From assembly GCA_002427815.1 (NCBI GenBank), contig DIZF01000012.1, positions 1 through 64,000 on the forward strand: DNA of 64,000 bases. Direction: 5' to 3'. The DNA is from Ramlibacter tataouinensis (GTDB taxonomy: Bacteria > Pseudomonadota > Gammaproteobacteria > Burkholderiales > Burkholderiaceae_C). Below, in pieces: positions 1 through 8,378 of the stretch (its first letter is position 1; each line of letters starts with the position of its first letter). The position numbers and the translations under genes are program-made. The notes beneath the pieces are model-generated. The model saw nothing but the letters and a program-made list of their open reading frames with translations. It was not told the DNA's origin and did no database searches.

Positions 1-19
1 AGATGTGTATAAGAGACAG
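1..19 (+). other. Tn5/Nextera mosaic-end sequence (artefact)
   Basis: The first 19 bases read AGATGTGTATAAGAGACAG, which is exactly the transposon mosaic end used in tagmentation libraries. It sits at the very edge of the sequence, so it is most likely untrimmed adapter at a contig end rather than genomic DNA. Confidence 0.95.
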
Positions 20-205
20 AGAGACGGCCGCGCCGGCATCGGTTGCTGCGGAGCGTGCCTGATGTTCTTCAACACGGCATTCCTGATCGAGCTCTCGTTC
101 CTGGGGGCATTCGCAGGAATGTCATACGTGGCTGGCGCGACAATGGCGCGTCGGTTCAAGGCCAGGCGCGCAGCCGCCTGCGCGTTGAGCCGGTGCGGGC
201 AGCCC
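20..205. other. unassigned left-end stretch
   Basis: This short stretch lies between the adapter and the LOG gene. On the plus strand it can encode a hydrophobic run (FNTAFLIELSFLGAFAGM) followed by basic residues, which could be the end of a membrane protein cut by the contig edge. I do not recognise a family, and no start or RBS is available to test it. Confidence 0.2.
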
Positions 206-808
206 TCAGATTTCCGAGAGGTCGGGCGCGCCGCTCAAGCCCGATGCCTGGACCAGTTCGGCCAGCAAACGGGCCCAGTCGTCGCCCACGCGCACCAGGC
301 TCATCTGCCAGTCGCTCATCAAGCCATGGCTCACGCTGGATTGCAGGAAGTCCAGTAGCGGCTGGTAATAGCCGTCCACGTTGAGGATGCCCACCGGTTT
401 GTCGTGGTAGCCCAGTTGCCGCCAGGTCCAGACCTCGAAGAGTTCTTCCAGCGTCCCGATGCCGCCGGGCAAGGCCAGGAACGCATCCGCCCGCTCGGCC
501 ATCATGCGTTTGCGTTCGTGCATGTTGTCCACCACGTGCAATTCGGTGCAGTCGCGCTTGGCGAACTCCTTTTCCACCAGGGCATTGGGAATGATGCCCA
601 CGACCCGGCCGCCGGCCTCCAACGTTGCATCGGCCATGACGCCCATCAGTCCGTTGTTGCCCCCGCCGTACACCAGCTGGCCGCGATGCTCTCCGATCCA
701 GCGGCCGACGGCGCGGGCCACGGACGTGAAAGCGGCCGTCGAGCCGGCGCGCGATCCGCAGTACACACACAGTGAAAACGCCGGTGCAATCGGCGGCACC
801 GGGGTCAT
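206..808 (-). CDS. LOG family protein (TIGR00730 Rossmann fold)
   Basis: A 200-residue protein of the LOG family. Characterised members cleave the N-glycosidic bond of nucleoside 5'-monophosphates, including cytokinin riboside monophosphates. Visible marks are the glycine-rich YGGGNNGLMG at about 47-56, MHERKRMM at 96-103 and PGGIGTLEEL at 114-123, the family signature that binds the phosphoribosyl group. The start at 808 gives the usual family length and overlaps the stop of the diacylglycerol kinase gene as ATGA, so the two are probably translationally coupled. It is the last gene of the minus-strand cluster. The family is certain; the substrate in this organism is not known. Confidence 0.92.
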   Translation of the reverse strand: MTPVPPIAPAFSLCVYCGSRAGSTAAFTSVARAVGRWIGEHRGQLVYGGGNNGLMGVMADATLEAGGRVVGIIPNALVEKEFAKRDCTELHVVDNMHERKRMMAERADAFLALPGGIGTLEELFEVWTWRQLGYHDKPVGILNVDGYYQPLLDFLQSSVSHGLMSDWQMSLVRVGDDWARLLAELVQASGLSGAPDLSEI

Positions 809-1209
809 GCAGCGAATCTCTGGTACAGGGCGGCGACCCAGATGCCCGAACACAGGACCAGGCTCAGCAGCACCGCGGCGCTGCCCATGTCCTTGGCGCG
901 TTTGGACAGGTCGTGCCATTCGGGGCCGATCCGGTCGATGGCCGTCTCTATTCCCGTGTTGAGCAACTCGATCATCAGCACGATCAGGACGGAACCGGCC
1001 AGCAGCGCGGTTTCGAGCCAGCCTCGCCCCAGCCAGAAGGCCAGCGGGATCAGCACGCTGGACGCGATCGCCTCCTGTCGGAAGGCAATCTCGTCCCAAC
1101 CGGCGCGCAGCCCGGCGAACGAGTAGCCGGCGGCATGCAAGACCCCGTTCAGGCCCATGCGAAGTTTCTGCTGGTTGGCGGGGGAGACGACTTCGGGTGG
1201 CGATGACAT
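805..1209 (-). CDS. dgkA: diacylglycerol kinase
   Basis: A small integral membrane kinase, 134 residues and close to the usual length, that phosphorylates diacylglycerol to phosphatidic acid at the inner membrane to recycle lipid. The signature ELLNTGIETAIDRI is at about 81-94, with the expected catalytic Glu at 81 and RAKDMGSAA following; three hydrophobic helices can be traced. The start at 1209 was preferred over an in-frame ATG 27 codons upstream because the shorter form matches the family. The stop overlaps the LOG start by four bases. It follows the RDD gene after a gap of about 37 bases, so it may share that transcript. Confidence 0.93.
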   Translation of the reverse strand: MSSPPEVVSPANQQKLRMGLNGVLHAAGYSFAGLRAGWDEIAFRQEAIASSVLIPLAFWLGRGWLETALLAGSVLIVLMIELLNTGIETAIDRIGPEWHDLSKRAKDMGSAAVLLSLVLCSGIWVAALYQRFAA

Positions 1210-1246
1210 GGCCAGGATTGTCCTCGACGAAGATGACCGCGGATTC

Positions 1247-1804
1247 TCAGCGGCCTGCAGGTGCGGCAGGCACCAGACGGGTGCCTGCAAGGGCGTCGTG
1301 CCAGAACTGGCGCTGGGGGTGCAATCGGCTCAGAACCGCCCACACGGCAACCCAGGCCAGGATCACGATCGCCGCTGCAGCGCCGCTGGGCTTGAACGGC
1401 GCCAGCACGGCCAACGGCGGCAGGAACCACAGCCAGCTGCAGGCGTAGCGCAGCAGGGCGCGCCACTGGGTGAGCGGGCGCCCGAAGCGATCGACCACGC
1501 GGATGTGCCAGGTCTTCATGGCCAGGGTCTGGCCCCGGGTCCAGAACCAGGTGAAGTAGATGCCGAAGACCACGAACAGAAACGCCTGCAGCAGGGGCCG
1601 GCGCGTGTCCATGGCATCGCGCACCTGTCCCAGGGTGCTGAACAGCCAGCCCGAAATGAACACGACGCCGAACAGGAGCATGCCTTCGTACAGCCAGCAG
1701 GCCATGCGGCGCATCAGCGCGGGCGCCGCCAGGGGATCGGGCGACAGGAGATTGGCCGGGCCGGCCGGCCTTGACGTGGCGCTGCCCGCGCTTTCCGACG
1801 GCAT
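1247..1804 (-). CDS. RDD family membrane protein
   Basis: A 185-residue membrane protein with several hydrophobic segments and the RDD-domain layout: a soluble N-terminus, a first helix beginning near MRRMACWLYEGMLLFGVVF, a loop with TRGQTLAMKTWHIRVV, and the pattern WHDALAGTRLV at the C-terminus. RDD proteins are poorly characterised and are sometimes linked to transport or ion stress. It starts 13 bases after the DUF3106 gene and belongs to the operon led by the ECF sigma factor, an arrangement common in Burkholderiales. No specific function can be read from the sequence. Confidence 0.85.
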   Translation of the reverse strand: MPSESAGSATSRPAGPANLLSPDPLAAPALMRRMACWLYEGMLLFGVVFISGWLFSTLGQVRDAMDTRRPLLQAFLFVVFGIYFTWFWTRGQTLAMKTWHIRVVDRFGRPLTQWRALLRYACSWLWFLPPLAVLAPFKPSGAAAAIVILAWVAVWAVLSRLHPQRQFWHDALAGTRLVPAAPAGR

Positions 1805-1817
1805 GGACAGTGCAGCG

Positions 1818-2660
1818 TCAGCGCACCGGCGCGGGCGCGGGCACGGGACCGGGCGCGGGGGACTCGGCGCGCACCGGAAGCTGGGTATTGGGGTCCGGCT
1901 TGCCGGGGGCCGGGGAGAGGGGGGCCGCTTTCTCGCCCAGCTTGGGCTTGGGGATGGTGGCCAGCTTGTACGGCGGCACCGGCTTCACGGCCACAGCGGT
2001 GACGGGCGGCTTGGTCGCGCGGGCAGCCAGCTTGCGTTTTTCCTCGGGGGGCAGGGCCTGGTAGGCCTCCCACTTGGCCTTCTTGTTATCGGGCGACAAC
2101 TGCTGTGTTTCGCCGAAATTCAGGCGGGCCCGGGCGCGCTGCTGGGGACTGAGGGCCACCCATTCGATCATCCGGCTGTTCAGCTTGGCCTGTTCATCAG
2201 CGGACATCTTGGGGAAGTTCTTTGACAGCGCCAGCCATTTGCGTTTTTGCGCCTCGCTGAGCGTGTCCCACTTGCCCGCCAGCGGCGCCAGCGCCAGCTG
2301 CTCGGCCGGATTCAATTCCCGCCACAAGGGCTTGGTCACCCGCTTGCCATTGGGCTTGCCGTTGGCAGCCGTGCGGGCCGAAGCGGGCCGGCTCGGCGAG
2401 GCCACGGCACTGGCGGCCGGCCGGGCGGGGAGCACCGGAGCTGCCGCCAGAGCGGAGGCCGGAGCTGGCGCAGGAGCAGCTGCAGGCGCAGATGCCGGAG
2501 CGGCTGCAGGCGCCACCGCCGGAGCAGTTGCCGGGGTTTGTGCCAGGGCTGGCGTGGGCGAACCGCACAGCGCCAGCCACAGCCCGGCCGCGGCCAGCAC
2601 AGCGGCCACGCCGCTGGGAAAAGGGCGCGAATCCAGGCGAAAGACCCGGGCAAGGTGCAT
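1818..2660 (-). CDS. DUF3106 domain protein, secreted, Ala/Pro-rich
   Basis: A 280-residue protein with a hydrophobic N-terminal segment ending in PALAQ, read as a signal peptide. An Ala/Pro-rich low-complexity linker (about residues 42-95) follows, then a DUF3106 core with repeated short helices (PLWRELNPAEQLALAPLAGK, WLALSKNFPKMSADEQAKL, EWVALSPQQRARARLNFGE). The C-terminus is again Pro-rich. DUF3106 has no established function. Its place directly after the DUF3619 and sigma-factor genes suggests an envelope or sigma-regulation role; that is inference from context only. Confidence 0.8.
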   Translation of the reverse strand: MHLARVFRLDSRPFPSGVAAVLAAAGLWLALCGSPTPALAQTPATAPAVAPAAAPASAPAAAPAPAPASALAAAPVLPARPAASAVASPSRPASARTAANGKPNGKRVTKPLWRELNPAEQLALAPLAGKWDTLSEAQKRKWLALSKNFPKMSADEQAKLNSRMIEWVALSPQQRARARLNFGETQQLSPDNKKAKWEAYQALPPEEKRKLAARATKPPVTAVAVKPVPPYKLATIPKPKLGEKAAPLSPAPGKPDPNTQLPVRAESPAPGPVPAPAPVR

Positions 2661-2670
2661 CGTTCGGACT

Positions 2671-3099
2671 TTAGTCTCTGCTGGCCTTCAGGAACTGCAC
2701 AAAGCCTGGATCGGCGTAGGCCGACGGCGGCAGGTCATCGGTCAGCAGCGCGGCGTCGACCTCGGCCACTTCGCTGGCACGGCGGTCGTTCTGGACCGTG
2801 TTGATCAGGATCAGGCCGGCCGCCAGCACCACGAGCGGGATGGCCGAGGCGATCTGCCGCCACAGGCTCGGGCCTTCGTTGCCGAAGGTCAAGGTGGCCG
2901 CGGCGCCGGAGCCAGAGACCGAAGAGGCCATGCGCAGGTTGGCGGGCCTGCGCACGGCGATGGCCTGGACGCGCGCGGCGCGCAGCCGTTCGGCGATGTT
3001 GTAGGGAAGCTCGGCCGTGCCAGCCGACAGGCGCGCCGCAACCTGACGGCCAAAGCGGTCCTGCAGCTGTTCCGACGGATTGGGTTGCAAATTCGTCAT
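2671..3099 (-). CDS. DUF3619 family protein, single-pass membrane
   Basis: A 142-residue protein with a soluble N-terminal half containing the family pattern LPYNIAERLRAARVQAI, one membrane helix (about residues 84-100, AIPLVVLAAGLILI), and a short acidic C-terminal tail. The start at 3099 overlaps the stop of the sigma-factor gene as ATGA. DUF3619 proteins regularly sit directly behind this ECF sigma factor in Burkholderiales. The one-helix layout next to a sigma gene is like an anti-sigma factor, but this is inference and no anti-sigma motif is visible. Confidence 0.82.
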   Translation of the reverse strand: MTNLQPNPSEQLQDRFGRQVAARLSAGTAELPYNIAERLRAARVQAIAVRRPANLRMASSVSGSGAAATLTFGNEGPSLWRQIASAIPLVVLAAGLILINTVQNDRRASEVAEVDAALLTDDLPPSAYADPGFVQFLKASRD

Positions 3100-3662
3100 A
3101 GTTGAATTCCCTTTGCCTTCAGTGCTTTGCTGAGGGCCTGAACCGCCCTTGAGCAGTGTGTCTTGACACTGCCTTCCGAGCAGCCCATGGCCGCCGCCGT
3201 CTCGGCTACGTCCATCTCCTCCCAATAACGCATCAGGAAAGCTTCACGTTGACGGGCCGGAAGCTCCAGGATCTGGGTTTCGATCTCCCGCAAGGTCTGG
3301 GCCCGGTTGGTCGTGTCCTCGGCGCTCTCAGCCTGTTGAGAGCCCTCGGCGAAGGTAAAAGTTTCCAGCAGGTCGAATTCGCCGTCGTCATTCCCGGATT
3401 CGAAGTCGCTCATGTTCGAAAAGAGGGCATTCCGGGTTTTCTGCCGGCGGAACCAGTCGAGCGTGCAGTTGGACAGGATCCGCTGGAACAGCATGGGCAG
3501 CTCGTTGGGCGGCTTGTCCCCGTAGTGCTCGGCCAGCTTCATCATGCTGTCCTGCACGATGTCCAGTGCCGCCTCCTCGTCGCGCACGTGGTAGACCGAG
3601 CGCTTGAAGGCCCGTTTTTCGACGCTCTTGAGGAAGTCGGAGAGTTCTCGTTCGGTTGCCAA
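3096..3662 (-). CDS. ECF-type RNA polymerase sigma factor
   Basis: A 188-residue sigma-70 family protein. Region 2 is visible from about residue 15 (YHVRDEEAALDIVQDSMMKL, then PMLFQRILSNCTLDWFRRQK), an acidic linker lies at about 85-115, and region 4 lies at about 130-180 (ELPARQREAFLMRYWEEMDV, AAAMGCSEGSVKTHCSRAV). It is the first gene of a minus-strand cluster with DUF3619, DUF3106 and the RDD protein. The upstream region holds a palindromic pair of -10-like boxes shared with ilvI. Which regulon it drives cannot be told from the sequence. Confidence 0.9.
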   Translation of the reverse strand: MATERELSDFLKSVEKRAFKRSVYHVRDEEAALDIVQDSMMKLAEHYGDKPPNELPMLFQRILSNCTLDWFRRQKTRNALFSNMSDFESGNDDGEFDLLETFTFAEGSQQAESAEDTTNRAQTLREIETQILELPARQREAFLMRYWEEMDVAETAAAMGCSEGSVKTHCSRAVQALSKALKAKGIQL

Positions 3663-3736
3663 GGAAACTGGACCTGGACGGATTGGGAGTTGTTCTTGAA
3701 CGCTTTTGGCGCTGCTGCTGCGGCAGATAGCCCGAA

Positions 3737-3793
3737 ATTATCGCATTGCGGGGTTGCGCTCCTTGATCGACTGCCATGTTGCAGTGCGATAAT
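3737..3793. promoter_or_regulatory. divergent promoter region with inverted -10-like boxes
   Basis: The gap between the sigma-factor and ilvI genes (3663-3944) contains a perfect inverted repeat, ATTATCGCA at 3737-3745 and TGCGATAAT at 3785-3793. Each arm holds a GATAAT-like -10 box pointing outward, one for each gene. On the plus strand TTGATC at 3763-3768 could be the -35 for ilvI (19-base spacer). The remaining leader (3794-3944) has no clear terminator or Ile/Val-rich leader peptide. Confidence 0.45.
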
Positions 3794-3944
3794 GCGCGCT
3801 GCAAGTCAAAAGGCAAACGAGCCCGGATCCGGCGGTGCGATAGGCCCGCTCATGGTCCTGGGTTCAAAGTCCCGACACGGCTTCACGAGAGCACGCGCAG
3901 GGGCACCCTAGGTTTTTCGTCAGAGAAATTCGCAAAGGTTCATC

Positions 3945-5723
3945 ATGGAAATCTCCAAAGCCGAAATCAAGTCAGCGGCCGCCGCCTCCGAGGCGGGCCA
4001 TTCCCAGGAACTGCGCGGCGCCGAAATCCTCGTCAAGGCGCTGCAGGCCGAGAACGTCAAGTACGTCTGGGGTTACCCCGGCGGCGCGGTGCTGCACATC
4101 TACGACGCTTTCTACAAGCAGGACACCATCCAGCACGTGCTGGTGCGCCACGAGCAGGCGGCCGTGCACGCAGCCGACGGCTATGCCCGCGCCACCGGCG
4201 ACATCGGGGTCGCGCTGGTGACCTCGGGTCCTGGTGTCACCAACGCCGTCACCGGCATCGCCACGGCCTACATGGACAGCATCCCGATGGTGATCATCAC
4301 CGGCCAGGTGCCTACGCATGCCATCGGCCTGGACGCTTTCCAGGAATGCGACGCCGTCGGCATCACCCGGCCGGTCGTCAAGCACAACTTCCTGGTCAAG
4401 GACGTGCGCCAGCTCGCCGAGGTCATGAAGAAGGCCTTCCACATCGCCCGCAGCGGCCGGCCCGGCCCGGTGGTCGTGGACATCCCCAAGGACGTCTCCT
4501 TCAACAAGACCGCCTACACCGGCTACCCGGACAAGGTGGAGATGCGCTCCTACAACCCGGTGCGCAAGGGCCACGGCGGCCAGATCCGCAAGGCCATGCA
4601 TTTGCTGTTGTCGGCCAAGAGGCCCTACATCTACACCGGCGGCGGTGTGATCCTGAGCAATGCCTCGGCTGAGCTGCGTGCCCTGGTCGACATGCTGGGC
4701 TATCCCTGTACCAACACCCTGATGGGACTGGGCGCGTACCCGGCCAGCGACCGCAAGTTCCTGGGCATGCTGGGCATGCACGGCACCATCGAGGCCAACA
4801 ACGCCATGCAGAACTGCGACGTGCTGCTGGCCGTGGGCGCGCGCTTCGACGACCGGGTGATCGGCAACCCCAAGCACTTCGCGCAGAACGAGCGCAAGAT
4901 CATCCACATCGACATCGACCCCTCGAGCATCTCCAAGCGGGTCCGGGTCGACATCCCGATCGTGGGTGACGTCAAGGACGTGCTGGGCGAGCTGAACGCG
5001 ATGATCCGCGACTCGGGCGCCAAGCCGGACGCCGCCGTGCTGGCCGCCTGGTGGGACACCATCGAGGGCTGGCGCGGCAAGGACTGCCTGCGCTACGACC
5101 GCAAGAACCTGGAAGTCATCAAGCCGCAGTACGTGGTCGAGACGCTTTGGAACATGACCAAGGATGCCGACACCTACATCACGTCGGACGTCGGCCAGCA
5201 TCAGATGTGGGCCGCGCAGTACTACCGCTTCAACGAGCCGCGCCGCTGGATCAACTCCGGCGGTCTGGGCACCATGGGTGTGGGCATTCCGTACGCCATG
5301 GGCATCAAGCTGGCCAGGCCCGACAGCGAGGTCTATTGCATCACCGGCGAAGGCTCGGTGCAGATGTGCATCCAGGAGCTTTCGACCTGCCTGCAGTACA
5401 ACACCCCGATCAAGATCGTGTCGCTGAACAACCGCTACCTGGGCATGGTGCGGCAATGGCAGGAGATCGATTACGAAGGCCGCTACAGCCACAGCTACAT
5501 GGACGCGCTGCCCGACTTCGTCAAGCTGGCCGAGGCCTACGGCCACGTCGGGATGCGGATCGACCATCCGCGCGACGTGGAGCCGGCGCTGCGCGAAGCG
5601 CGCAAGCTCAAGGACCGCACGGTCTTCATGGACTTCCGCACCGACCCCACCGAGAACGTGTTCCCGATGGTCAAGGCCGGCAAGGGCATCACCGAAATGC
5701 TGCTCGGGAGCGAAGACCTCTAA
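3945..5723 (+). CDS. ilvI: acetolactate synthase large (catalytic) subunit
   Basis: A 592-residue ThDP-dependent enzyme that condenses pyruvate with pyruvate or 2-ketobutyrate, the first common step of valine, leucine and isoleucine synthesis. The catalytic Glu lies in LVRHEQAAVHAADGYARATG (about residue 70). The ThDP/Mg site runs from GEGSVQM (about 467) to LNN (about 494), and the C-terminal domain ends normally. Residues 1-22 before LRGAEILVKAL are a short extra N-terminus. Downstream, 127 bases away, is the regulatory subunit ilvH, then ilvC. Full length with no sign of damage. Confidence 0.96.
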   Translation: MEISKAEIKSAAAASEAGHSQELRGAEILVKALQAENVKYVWGYPGGAVLHIYDAFYKQDTIQHVLVRHEQAAVHAADGYARATGDIGVALVTSGPGVTNAVTGIATAYMDSIPMVIITGQVPTHAIGLDAFQECDAVGITRPVVKHNFLVKDVRQLAEVMKKAFHIARSGRPGPVVVDIPKDVSFNKTAYTGYPDKVEMRSYNPVRKGHGGQIRKAMHLLLSAKRPYIYTGGGVILSNASAELRALVDMLGYPCTNTLMGLGAYPASDRKFLGMLGMHGTIEANNAMQNCDVLLAVGARFDDRVIGNPKHFAQNERKIIHIDIDPSSISKRVRVDIPIVGDVKDVLGELNAMIRDSGAKPDAAVLAAWWDTIEGWRGKDCLRYDRKNLEVIKPQYVVETLWNMTKDADTYITSDVGQHQMWAAQYYRFNEPRRWINSGGLGTMGVGIPYAMGIKLARPDSEVYCITGEGSVQMCIQELSTCLQYNTPIKIVSLNNRYLGMVRQWQEIDYEGRYSHSYMDALPDFVKLAEAYGHVGMRIDHPRDVEPALREARKLKDRTVFMDFRTDPTENVFPMVKAGKGITEMLLGSEDL

Positions 5724-5733
5724 ACCCCAAGTC

Positions 5734-5762
5734 GCCGGCGGGCGCGTCAGCGCCCGTCCGGC
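5734..5762 (+). other. strong hairpin between ilvI and ilvH
   Basis: GCCGGCGGGCGC pairs with GCGCCCGTCCGGC around a GTCA loop, with one mismatch. No T-run follows, so it is unlikely to be an intrinsic terminator. It may stabilise or process the mRNA between the two subunit genes. Confidence 0.5.
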
Positions 5763-5850
5763 TTATCGTCCTTACTGATAAATCTATTGCGTGTCGAGCC
5801 GCCCGGTTACCGCCGGACGGGGAGGGCACCGAAAAGAGGAATCACAAATC

Positions 5851-6342
5851 ATGAAACACATCATTGCCGTCCTGCTGGAGAACGAGCCCGGCGCGCTCTC
5901 CCGTGTCGTGGGGCTGTTCTCGGCGCGCGGCTACAACATCGAATCGCTCACCGTGGCGCCGACGGAAGACGCGTCGCTGTCGCGCATGACGATCCAGACC
6001 ACCGGATCGGACGACGTGATCGAACAGATCACCAAGCACCTGAACCGCCTGATCGAGGTGGTGAAGGTGGTCGACCTCACCGAAGGCGCCTATACCGAGC
6101 GCGAACTGATGATGGTCAAGGTGCGCGCCGTCGGCAAGGAGCGCGAGGAGATGAAGCGCATGGCGGAGATCTTCCGCGGCCGCATCATCGACGTGACCGA
6201 GAAAAGCTACACCATCGAACTCACCGGCGACCAGGCCAAGAACGACGCCTTCCTGGAAGCCATCGACCGCGGTGCGATCCTGGAGACGGTGCGCACCGGC
6301 TCCAGCGGCATCGGCCGCGGCGAACGGATCCTGCGCGTCTGA
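5851..6342 (+). CDS. ilvH: acetolactate synthase small (regulatory) subunit
   Basis: A 163-residue regulatory partner of IlvI that confers valine feedback inhibition and raises catalytic activity. An N-terminal ACT domain is clear (KHIIAVLLENEPGALSRVVG, then ARGYNIESLTVAPTED), and the C-terminal ACT-like domain includes AEIFRGRIIDVTEKSYTIEL. The start at 5851 was chosen over a longer reading because of the AAGAGGA ribosome site about 10 bases upstream and the conserved MKHIIAVLLEN beginning. It ends 31 bases before ilvC, in the same operon. Confidence 0.95.
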   Translation: MKHIIAVLLENEPGALSRVVGLFSARGYNIESLTVAPTEDASLSRMTIQTTGSDDVIEQITKHLNRLIEVVKVVDLTEGAYTERELMMVKVRAVGKEREEMKRMAEIFRGRIIDVTEKSYTIELTGDQAKNDAFLEAIDRGAILETVRTGSSGIGRGERILRV

Positions 6343-6373
6343 ACAACATTGCATTCAACTGGAGAGAAAGACC

Positions 6374-7390
6374 ATGAAGGTTTATTACGACAAGGACTGT
6401 GACCTGAGCCTGATCAAGGGCAAGACGGTCGCCATCATCGGCTACGGCTCGCAAGGCCACGCCCACGCCCAGAACCTCAACGACAGCGGCGTCAAGGTGG
6501 TGGTCGGCCTGCGCAAGGGCGGCGCGTCCTGGCCCAAGGTGGAGAAGGCCGGCCTGAAGGTCGTCGAGGTGAAGGATGCCGTGCGTTCGGCCGACGTGGT
6601 CATGATCCTGCTGCCCGACGAGCAGATCGCCGCCGTGTACCAGAACGACATCGAGCCGAACATCCGGCAGGGTGCCTCGCTGGTGTTTGCGCACGGCTTC
6701 AACGTGCACTACGGCTTCGTCACCCCGCGCGCCGACCTCGACGTCTGGATGGTCGCCCCGAAAGCGCCGGGCCACACCGTGCGCCACACCTACACCCAGG
6801 GCGGGGGCGTGCCGCAGCTGGTGGCGGTGCACCAGGACAAGAGCGGCAAGGCCCGCGACCTGGCGCTGTCGTACGCGATGGCCAACGGCGGCGGCAAGGC
6901 CGGCATCATCGAAACCAACTTCCGTGAAGAGACCGAAACCGACCTGTTCGGCGAACAGGCCGTGCTGTGCGGCGGCACCGTGGAACTGGTCAAGGCCGGT
7001 TTCGAGACCCTGGTGGAAGCGGGCTACGCCCCCGAGATGGCCTACTTCGAGTGCCTGCACGAGCTCAAGCTGATCGTCGACATGATCTATGAAGGCGGCA
7101 TCGCCAACATGAACTACTCGATCTCCAACAACGCCGAGTACGGCGAGTACGTGACCGGGCCCAAGATCGTGACCGAGGCCACCAAGCAGGCGATGAAGCA
7201 GTGCCTGAAGGACATCCAGAGCGGCGAATACGCCAAGAGCTTCATCCTGGAGAACCGGGCCGGGGCGCCGGTCCTGCTGTCGCGCCGCCGCCTCATGGCC
7301 GAGCACCAGATCGAGACCGTGGGCGAGACGCTGCGCGCGATGATGCCGTGGATCAAGAAGAACAAGCTGGTGGACCAGACGAAGAACTAA
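6374..7390 (+). CDS. ilvC: ketol-acid reductoisomerase, class I
   Basis: A 338-residue enzyme, the standard class I length, that isomerises and reduces acetolactate and acetohydroxybutyrate with NADPH. The Rossmann signature GYGSQGHAHAQNLNDSG lies at about 24-40. The Mg/active-site stretch TNFREETETDLFGEQAVLCG and the C-terminal knotted domain (YEGGIANMNYSISNNAEYGE) are intact. Start at 6374 with GGAGAGAAAG just upstream. A clear terminator follows at 7411-7443, closing the ilvI-ilvH-ilvC unit before pssA. Confidence 0.97.
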   Translation: MKVYYDKDCDLSLIKGKTVAIIGYGSQGHAHAQNLNDSGVKVVVGLRKGGASWPKVEKAGLKVVEVKDAVRSADVVMILLPDEQIAAVYQNDIEPNIRQGASLVFAHGFNVHYGFVTPRADLDVWMVAPKAPGHTVRHTYTQGGGVPQLVAVHQDKSGKARDLALSYAMANGGGKAGIIETNFREETETDLFGEQAVLCGGTVELVKAGFETLVEAGYAPEMAYFECLHELKLIVDMIYEGGIANMNYSISNNAEYGEYVTGPKIVTEATKQAMKQCLKDIQSGEYAKSFILENRAGAPVLLSRRRLMAEHQIETVGETLRAMMPWIKKNKLVDQTKN

Positions 7391-7410
7391 AGCTTCGCCG
7401 GCCCAGGTAC

Positions 7411-7443
7411 AAAAGCCGCCCCCGGGTGGCTTTTGTTTTTTTC
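7411..7443 (+). terminator. intrinsic terminator after ilvC
   Basis: AAAAGCCGCC pairs with GGTGGCTTTT around a CCCG loop, followed by GTTTTTTT. This is a textbook Rho-independent terminator placed 20 bases after the ilvC stop. Confidence 0.9.
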
Positions 7444-7469
7444 TAGCCTTTTCCTCTTACACTTTCCCC

Positions 7470-8288
7470 ATGCACGACGGCTCCGATTCACAGTTCGACA
7501 CGCCCGAGGAAGGCGTCGTGGTGCGGAAGCGCCGCAAGGGGATCTACATCCTGCCGAACCTCTTCACGCTGGGCGCGCTGTTCGGCGGTTTTTACGCGAT
7601 CGTGATGGCCATGAACGATCGATTCGACTTGGCGGCCGAGGGCGTGTTCGTCGCGATGGTGCTGGACAGCCTGGACGGCCGGGTGGCGCGCATGACCAAC
7701 ACCCAGAGCGCGTTCGGCGAGCAGATGGATTCGCTGTCGGACATGGTGTCGTTCGGTGCGGCGCCGGCGCTGATCGCCTATGAATGGGGCTTGAAGGGCC
7801 TGGGGCGCTGGGGCTGGATCGCGGCATTTGTCTACTGCGCCTGCACCGCGTTGCGGCTGGCCCGCTTCAACGTCAACACCAGCGTGGTGGACAAGCGCTA
7901 CTTCCAGGGGCTGCCGTCGCCCGCGGCCGGGGCACTGATCGCCGGGCTGATCTGGGTCATGAACGACCTGGGTTACAAAGGCTACCAGCTGTCCTGGCCC
8001 ATGTTCGGTGTCGCCCTCTACGCGGGGCTGACCATGGTCACCAACGTGCCGTTCTACAGCTTCAAGGATGTTCACCTGAAGAAGACCGTGCCCTTCATCG
8101 TGATCGTCCTGATCGCGCTGGGCATCGCCGTGATCACCATTCACCCGCCGATCGTCCTGTTCGGGCTGTTCGTGATCTACGGCCTCAGCGGCTATGTGCT
8201 GTACGGCTGGCGCAAGGCCAAGGGGCTGCAGACCAGCGTGATCAGCACGTCGACCGACGAACCCGACGAGCGCGGGCTGCACAAATAA
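7470..8288 (+). CDS. pssA: CDP-diacylglycerol-serine O-phosphatidyltransferase
   Basis: A 272-residue inner-membrane enzyme that makes phosphatidylserine from CDP-diacylglycerol and serine, leading to phosphatidylethanolamine. The CDP-alcohol phosphotransferase signature DG-x2-AR-x8-G-x3-D-x3-D is seen in DSLDGRVARMTN, then FGEQMDSLSDMVSFGAAP, from about residue 66. Multiple hydrophobic helices surround it. It sits between ilvC and leuA, a placement typical of Burkholderiales. The stop codon directly abuts an R2 repeat. Confidence 0.95.
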   Translation: MHDGSDSQFDTPEEGVVVRKRRKGIYILPNLFTLGALFGGFYAIVMAMNDRFDLAAEGVFVAMVLDSLDGRVARMTNTQSAFGEQMDSLSDMVSFGAAPALIAYEWGLKGLGRWGWIAAFVYCACTALRLARFNVNTSVVDKRYFQGLPSPAAGALIAGLIWVMNDLGYKGYQLSWPMFGVALYAGLTMVTNVPFYSFKDVHLKKTVPFIVIVLIALGIAVITIHPPIVLFGLFVIYGLSGYVLYGWRKAKGLQTSVISTSTDEPDERGLHK

Positions 8289-8371
8289 AAATGGGGTCGG
8301 ATCCGAATTCAGGACAATGACGCTTCCGGCGCGCCGTGATCTCGTACGAAATTCGGCTCTGACCCCATTTT
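8288..8371. repeat. R2-type inverted repeat, copy upstream of leuA leader
   Basis: AAAATGGGGTC at 8288-8298 pairs with GACCCCATTTT at 8361-8371. The inner parts carry the family words GGATCCGAATTCAGGAC and TACGAAATTCGG. It fills the gap between pssA and the leu promoter. Confidence 0.85.
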
Positions 8372-8378
8372 GTGCAGG

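Noticed and set aside
3850..3880. T-arm-like sequence (GGGTTCAAAGTCCC) in the ilvI leader
   Set aside because: The stem does not close properly, and no acceptor, D or anticodon arm could be assembled around it, so it is not called a tRNA.
3852..3911. Short frame MVLGSKSRHGF in the ilvI leader as an attenuation peptide
   Set aside because: It has no run of Ile, Val or Leu codons and no terminator follows, unlike the leuA leader.
3972..5567. Long minus-strand open frame opposite ilvI
   Set aside because: It is rich in His, Val and Asp, as expected from antisense reading of GC-rich codons, has no family resemblance and lies wholly within ilvI.
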